NCBI RefSeq assembly: GCF_014856545.2
Contig: NZ_CP109811.1
Location: 4,520,001-4,584,000, forward strand
Source of the DNA: Mesobacillus jeotgali
GTDB lineage: Bacteria > Bacillota > Bacilli > Bacillales > Cytobacillaceae
Direction of reading: 5' to 3'
DNA: 64,000 nt
Shown: positions 59,569 to 64,000 of the stretch, in pieces
Layout: each line of letters starts with the position of its first letter
Position numbering within the stretch: the stretch's first letter is position 1
Made by a program: the position numbers and the translations under genes
Notes under the pieces: generated by a model
Seen by the model: only the letters and a program-made list of their open reading frames with translations
What the model was told of the DNA's origin: nothing
Databases searched by the model: none

Positions 59569-59790
59569 TCAACTTAACATATCGACTATTGGCGTTATGA
59601 AACTCTTAATTAATGGTCTCAATAATGGAATATCAACCAAAGAAAAGAGCAGTTCCATTCCTTTTGAACTGCCTTGTCGTAATTCATAACAATTTCCCAA
59701 GACAAAGAGGAAAGCTGCTATCACCCATTCATAACTGCATTGATCACATATCTCTGGGAGATTTACATTGTTTTCAATAAACTGCTTCAA
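59569..59790 (-). pseudogene. Short frame, probable gene remnant
   Basis: Seventy-three codons with one hydrophobic stretch (EWVIAAFLFVLGNC). The only start is a TTG placed directly against the AGG, and the tandem repeat array begins 5 bp upstream. I read it as a possible relic whose 5' end was lost when the repeat formed. Confidence 0.3.
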
Positions 59791-59794
59791 CCTC

Positions 59795-59981
59795 GTAGCG
59801 CTAACCGATATGCCTAGTTTCCATCAAACCTGCGTCGCACGTATCGCCAGACGATATACATTATTTCCAGTAAAGCGCATTAACCGCGTATCGCTAGCCG
59901 ATATGCATTGTTTCCAGTAAAACTGCATGCGCCCTATCGCTGTCCAATATGCCTTATTCCCATTAAAACTGCATCGAACGC
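59795..59981. repeat. Four tandem 46-48 bp units derived from the exonuclease 3' end
   Basis: Units at 59795-59840, 59841-59887, 59888-59933 and 59934-59981. The last one contains the final codons and stop of the exonuclease gene (ATGCAGTTTTA on the minus strand). Divergence between units is about 15-25 percent by eye. Confidence 0.8.
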
Positions 59982-60628
59982 GCCTGGCTTTCAGTGGCCT
60001 TAACGAGCTCGCCCCAGGTGGAATGTCCTCGGTCCTTGAACTGCTGCAGCAATTCGGTGAACAGATAGGCTGTGGTCAATGCATCGCCTACTGCGCTATG
60101 GCGGTCATATATACGTGTGCCAAATGCCATCGCATATCGCTCCAGGTCACGCATATCGTAGGACGGGGCTATGAATCCGATTAAATCGAGCGTATCGATG
60201 GTGAACAGTTTTTTTAGCGCCAGCTTTTCACGCTTCAGTTCACTTTTCAACACAAGGTGATCGAAGCCGACATAATGGCCAACAAGGCATACTGCCGCGT
60301 GTGACCCAACGTAGTCAAAGAAATCATGTATCGCCTCTGCCGCCACCGGTGCTCCAGCAACTTTTTCATTCGTAATGGATGTCAGCTCAATTATTTCCCG
60401 AGAAATTTGTCGCTCCGGGTTTACATATGTCTGAAAACGGGCATTTTCCATCACTTTCATCCCACTTACCGGAACAGCACCAATTTCAATCAGCCGGTCT
60501 GTGGTCGCCACCTGGAATCCAGTTGTCTCTGTGTCGAAAACAATAAAAGTCAAATCATCGATTCTAGTCGATAAAGGGATTTTTTCGTACGTAAGCGGGC
60601 AGGAAATATTCTTTCGTTGAAAAAACAT
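59963..60628 (-). CDS. DnaQ-like 3'-5' exonuclease domain protein
   Basis: A 221-aa DEDDh exonuclease. ExoI FDTETTG (Asp32, Glu34), ExoII HYVGFDHLVL, and the final H-x4-D (RHSAVGDALTTAYLF) are intact. It is like the exonuclease partner commonly found beside ActP-type symporter and CBS/nucleotidyltransferase genes, so it may act on nucleotides or signalling in carbon-uptake control rather than as a polymerase proofreader. GAGGAGG eight bases before ATG. Its 3' end is duplicated in the tandem array. Confidence 0.87.
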   Translation of the reverse strand: MFFQRKNISCPLTYEKIPLSTRIDDLTFIVFDTETTGFQVATTDRLIEIGAVPVSGMKVMENARFQTYVNPERQISREIIELTSITNEKVAGAPVAAEAIHDFFDYVGSHAAVCLVGHYVGFDHLVLKSELKREKLALKKLFTIDTLDLIGFIAPSYDMRDLERYAMAFGTRIYDRHSAVGDALTTAYLFTELLQQFKDRGHSTWGELVKATESQARSMQF

Positions 60629-60717
60629 ACAAGCCTCCTCTCAAAGTGCCTGTCTTCAAGTTTCTAACTGACATCAATGTCTATAGCTTCTCCGCCAGAT
60701 CTCAACAGGTTTCTCTC

Positions 60718-60899
60718 TATATAAGTTGAACTAGAAAGTTTACCTTTTCATTTCGCTCCAGGTGCTTCGCTTTCCGCGGGCGGCCTGGGAGCCTCCTCGG
60801 CGCAAGCGCCTGTGGGGTCTCCCACTGACCTTTTATCCCGCAGGAGTCTTCGCACCTTCCGCTTCATTCAATGGGTAATTCTTAAGTTCAACTTATATA
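60718..60899. mobile_element. 182-bp MITE-like element with 14-bp perfect terminal inverted repeats
   Basis: TATATAAGTTGAAC (60718-60731) and its exact inverse (60886-60899) flank a GC-rich core that contains GCTTTCCGCGGGCGG and CCGCAGGAGTCTTCGC. The composition differs from the surroundings. No ORF. The core resembles a repeat found across Bacillus genomes (from memory). The rest of the 60629-61024 gap holds nothing. Confidence 0.75.
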
Positions 60900-61024
60900 A
60901 TGAGCGGGGGCCGTACCTGTCACCAACAGAATTTTGCCGAATCTCTTTCTAGTGACCGTCGCCGTGTATCACCACCTAGATATCGCATATTCCCTGGTCC
61001 CCATCATTCCAGGCCCAAAACCCA

Positions 61025-62917
61025 TTACACCGAAAATCTAGCAAAAACCATTCCCTGCAGTTCGCGAAGTGTTCGCAGGCTCAGGATGAGTTCATCCTTT
61101 TGTCTGGTAGACATGGTGGTGAATGATAGGATGGAGCTCCCACCTTTATTTCCCCACCTTTGCCTGATATAAAGGTCAAGCACATGGTTGAAAGCCTCTT
61201 TTAAATCTTCCGCGAATCCTTCGGTAAAAATCCCTTTGTCTTTCAAACTAGCGATCTTCTCCAATGGTGTTCCAGGGATTCCTCCGTAATAGAGCGACAG
61301 GATTTGCAGGCTGTGGTGGAAGGGGAACAAAATCTCTTTTTTCATATCGATGCTTTTCCGGCCGAGCTTGAACAGGGCACGGATCGGTTCGTCCAGCGTC
61401 GGAATTTCCTGCTCTCTTTCGGCCTGGACCATCCGGTAAAGGAAGATTTTCGAACGGTCGAGCAGTTCGGCGATTTTTGCTTCGAACTCCTTGTCTAACG
61501 CTTCACTTCCTGCCACGAAACGATAGGAAAAGAAGTTATGTGCCAGTAGCAGGTTTTCATTTGTGGACTGCAGCATCCATTTGCGTACGCGATCCTGCCA
61601 CTGTAGCAGCGTTCCCCTCCACTGCTCCTCACTCGACATCATCAAGCCCTTGCAGCGCGAGTAGCCGGCTGCCTCCAGCTTTGCAGTGATCTCTGAACCC
61701 AGTTTTTCAAAATAGCCATGCTCATTCGTATCCCCATACACAAGGAAATGATCCTGGTCTGTCAGCATAAATTGTTCCCCGCGGCCGGCAGATCCCATTA
61801 AATAAAACGCAAACGGAGCAGGTGGCTCAAGCCCTTTCTTGCGGAGTGCCGCAAGAGACAGCTCGACTGCCCTGCCGATCAATCTGTCGTATAGCTTTGT
61901 GATGATATCCAGCAATGCTATAGCCGGAACACGGTCTCGCAGCAGCGTTTCGGTCATTTCATAGATTGCTGCCTTTACCTCAGGCAAATTGTTTTCATCG
62001 GCCTCGTCAATCTTCTTTATCGTCCTCATTACACTGTCATTCTTTTTCCGGAGCAAATCGGTCAGTGTGACTACCCCGGAAATCTCCCCCTCATCGACCA
62101 CGGGCAGATGCTTGATACCGTTCAGTAAAATTTTAGATAAGGCATCGTAATAGTAAGCGAACCTGGATATCGTCACAGGATTTTCCGTCATCACCAGCCT
62201 GGATGGACTGTCAAATGGAATGCCCTTTGAAACGACCCGGCCTACGATATCCCGTTCTGTTATGATTCCTTTCAGCTCACCATCCTCGACCACCAGTACA
62301 GAACTTGTTTTACTTCCAGCCATTCTTCGCGCTGCTTCCTGAATGCTCGTGTCAGGAGTAACGGACGCGATTTTATCACTCATCAGATCCTGAACCCTTG
62401 CTAAAATCGTTTCGCCCTCGCCAATTCCCCTGGCCATTTTGACCTGCTCGGCAAGGGACCCGTACACATCCCTCAGCCTGATTGCGACCTGGGCCAGCAG
62501 GTAGTCATGGACATCCTGGTCTTCCCACCTTTTTGCCAGTACGGAAAAAGGGATTAGCAGTGCCCGGACTTCATCTGCAGCCCTTACTCCGACATTTGCC
62601 TGCGTTTTTTCGGCACTCGTCAACCCAAGGAACTCTGCCAGACTTGAAAACCCTACAATTTCGCCTTTTCGGGTGACTTCAAGAACTTCCTCCTGTCCGG
62701 CAGCATTCTTCACGACCACCTCGGCATTTCCCTGTAAAATCAACAAAAGCCCCTGACGAGTCGTGTCCGCCTTGAGCATCATTTCGCTTTTTCCATAGGT
62801 AAGAGTTTCACATTCCTCGACATGGGAAAGGGCCGTGCGTTCCTCCACCCCCTGGAATAGGGGGTGGAACTGCACAGCCTTCCAAATTTCCTTATACTGA
62901 TTTTGTTGCATCGTCAT
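61025..62917 (-). CDS. cNMP-binding / CBS / DUF294 nucleotidyltransferase-like protein
   Basis: A 630-aa regulatory protein. In order: a cyclic nucleotide-binding-like beta roll (about 15-145); two CBS domains (about 165-285, with DTSIQEAARRMAGSKTSSVLVV and GIKHLPVVDEGEISGVVTL); a DUF294 nucleotidyltransferase-like domain (about 300-470, with GSAGRGEQFMLTDQDHFLVY, the G-S...D-x-D motif); and a C-terminal helical domain (about 490-630). Resembles the PII-uridylyltransferase-like protein found next to ActP symporters. It overlaps the symporter gene by 26 bp, so co-translation is likely. Confidence 0.88.
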   Translation of the reverse strand: MTMQQNQYKEIWKAVQFHPLFQGVEERTALSHVEECETLTYGKSEMMLKADTTRQGLLLILQGNAEVVVKNAAGQEEVLEVTRKGEIVGFSSLAEFLGLTSAEKTQANVGVRAADEVRALLIPFSVLAKRWEDQDVHDYLLAQVAIRLRDVYGSLAEQVKMARGIGEGETILARVQDLMSDKIASVTPDTSIQEAARRMAGSKTSSVLVVEDGELKGIITERDIVGRVVSKGIPFDSPSRLVMTENPVTISRFAYYYDALSKILLNGIKHLPVVDEGEISGVVTLTDLLRKKNDSVMRTIKKIDEADENNLPEVKAAIYEMTETLLRDRVPAIALLDIITKLYDRLIGRAVELSLAALRKKGLEPPAPFAFYLMGSAGRGEQFMLTDQDHFLVYGDTNEHGYFEKLGSEITAKLEAAGYSRCKGLMMSSEEQWRGTLLQWQDRVRKWMLQSTNENLLLAHNFFSYRFVAGSEALDKEFEAKIAELLDRSKIFLYRMVQAEREQEIPTLDEPIRALFKLGRKSIDMKKEILFPFHHSLQILSLYYGGIPGTPLEKIASLKDKGIFTEGFAEDLKEAFNHVLDLYIRQRWGNKGGSSILSFTTMSTRQKDELILSLRTLRELQGMVFARFSV

Positions 62918-64000
62918 TCATCCAAACTTCGCCGTTCTTATAGGTCATCTGTTCAGGATAACGAAGGTCGAGTACTTCCTCCTGAATTTTTTGCGAAGGT
63001 GCTGGAGTAGCAAGCGATACAATGACATTCGCAAGGATTGCAGCTGTAGCGCCGAATACGCCGGCACCTGTGTCAATGATGCCAAGGATCGTGAAGCCGC
63101 CATACTTTGCCGCGAAAATGTATCCCAATGTCACCGCAAGACCGACGAGCATACCTGCAATAACACCCTGTGAATTTGAACGCTTCCACCATACACCAAG
63201 GATCAAGGCCGGGAAGAAGGTTCCGCTTGCCAGAGCGAAGGCCCATGCAACGATTTGCGTGATTGCTCCAGGAGGATTAAGCGCAATGATTCCGGCAAAC
63301 AATGTAGCGACAACGATAGAAATACGCGCTACATTCAGACGTGTTTTTTCCGTAGCGTTTGGCTTCATGACACGGTAGTATATATCGTGCGCAAAAGCCG
63401 AAGAAATCGCGATCATTAAGCCGCCGGCAGTTGAAAGAGCCGCGGCCATAGCGCCTGCCGCTACAAGTCCGATGACGAATACGCCAAGGTTTGCGATTTC
63501 CGGTGTCGCCATAACTACGATATCGTTTGAGATGATCAATTCACTCCACTGTAGGACACCGTCGCTATTACCATCGGCAACCTGCAGCTTTCCTGTATCA
63601 ACCCATGTTTTCGTCCAGGCAGGAAGCTCACTGATTTTGCTGCCGGCAACCTTTGTCATCAGGATAAAGCGTGAGAATGCCGCGTAAGCAGGTGCTGACA
63701 GGTAAAGCAAGCCGATGAAGAGAAGTGCCCATGCACCTGACCAGCGTGCAGCCTTCATCGTTGATACCGTATAGAAACGGACGATGACGTGCGGAAGTCC
63801 CGCCGTACCGGCCATCAATGTAAACATAAGAGCAAGGAACTGCCATTTCGTGCCGTTAGTGAATGGCGCGAAGTACTCGGAGATCCCAAGTTCACGGTCG
63901 AGCTCACCCATTTTGCCAACCAGTTCACCGTAGGAAAGCCATGGAAGTGCACTGCTAGTTATCTGGAGAGACATGAAAATGACCGGAATCAAATAGGCAA
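62892..64000 (-). CDS. Sodium:solute symporter (ActP/acetate permease type), 5' end outside window
   Basis: The C-terminal ~367 residues of an SSS-family symporter, running off the right edge with the frame still open; the first TTG at 63992 is internal. About nine membrane segments, with the family stretch GTAGLPHVIVRFYTVSTMKAARWSG and AGAMAAALSTAGGLMIAISSA. Members co-transport acetate, propionate or similar monocarboxylates with sodium. It heads the symporter-CBS/DUF294-exonuclease cluster. Confidence 0.88.
   Translation of the reverse strand, partial: AYLIPVIFMSLQITSSALPWLSYGELVGKMGELDRELGISEYFAPFTNGTKWQFLALMFTLMAGTAGLPHVIVRFYTVSTMKAARWSGAWALLFIGLLYLSAPAYAAFSRFILMTKVAGSKISELPAWTKTWVDTGKLQVADGNSDGVLQWSELIISNDIVVMATPEIANLGVFVIGLVAAGAMAAALSTAGGLMIAISSAFAHDIYYRVMKPNATEKTRLNVARISIVVATLFAGIIALNPPGAITQIVAWAFALASGTFFPALILGVWWKRSNSQGVIAGMLVGLAVTLGYIFAAKYGGFTILGIIDTGAGVFGATAAILANVIVSLATPAPSQKIQEEVLDLRYPEQMTYKNGEVWMNDDATKSV

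Noticed and set aside
1..64000. tRNA and rRNA genes
   Set aside because: I looked for T-loop GGTTCGAATCC-like sequences and rRNA-like stretches and found none.

Overview
The window comes from a low-GC, spore-forming Gram-positive rod of the Bacillaceae (Mesobacillus/Cytobacillus/Bacillus-like; genus inferred). The evidence is conserved Bacillus genes (mbl, spoIIID, flhO/flhP, fabZ, ywqA/ywqB, ssb, ywpF), strong AGGAGG ribosome-binding sites, frequent GTG/TTG starts, and a cell wall that carries SLH proteins through a pyruvylated secondary cell wall polymer (SCWP).

Layout. (1) 0-19 kb: a surface-protein island, mostly on the minus strand. It holds a stalk-domain protein behind a c-di-GMP-I riboswitch, a giant SLH/von Willebrand A/lipase fusion, an SGNH-like membrane protein, a two-nuclease secreted DNase, and three SLH proteins with related N-termini, including the main S-layer protein at 16130-19051. 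(2) 19.6-28.9 kb: SCWP/glycan synthesis. A GT4 glycosyltransferase, an O-antigen-ligase-like protein, TagA/WecG and a UDP-ManNAc dehydrogenase lie on the minus strand; csaB (pyruvyl transferase), a second GT4 and a MurJ-type flippase lie on the plus strand. (3) 29-39 kb: a second surface cluster with five SLH proteins joined to a glucosaminidase, an NlpC/P60 peptidase, a subtilisin, an amidase and DUF4855. (4) 39-45 kb: small genes, a short-chain fatty acid transporter, a catalytically dead NlpC/P60 protein, and an orphan HlyD/YIP1 pair. (5) 45-64 kb: mostly chromosomal core genes: ywqB-ywqA, ydcF, ssb, ywpF, fabZ, an epuA-like gene, flhP-flhO, mbl, spoIIID, a LysM protein, a DnaQ-like exonuclease, a CBS/cNMP/nucleotidyltransferase protein and a truncated sodium:solute symporter.

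How it fits together. Nine proteins with three SLH repeats each sit around csaB, whose product makes the pyruvylated SCWP ligand that SLH domains bind. The window therefore carries both anchor synthesis and much of the anchored cargo: lattice, nuclease/phosphatase scavengers, wall hydrolases and protease. The riboswitch suggests that at least one surface protein responds to the motile/sessile second messenger.

Non-coding content is rich. Two families of long palindromes sit just 3' of stop codons, with arms that change in a compensatory way. There is a 104-bp tandem repeat, a tandem repeat made from the 3' end of the exonuclease gene, a 182-bp MITE-like element, a candidate small RNA near 33.0 kb, an attenuator-like hairpin ahead of csaB, and two short genes of 34 and 51 codons. 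I saw no rRNA, tRNA, CRISPR array, prophage or transposase.
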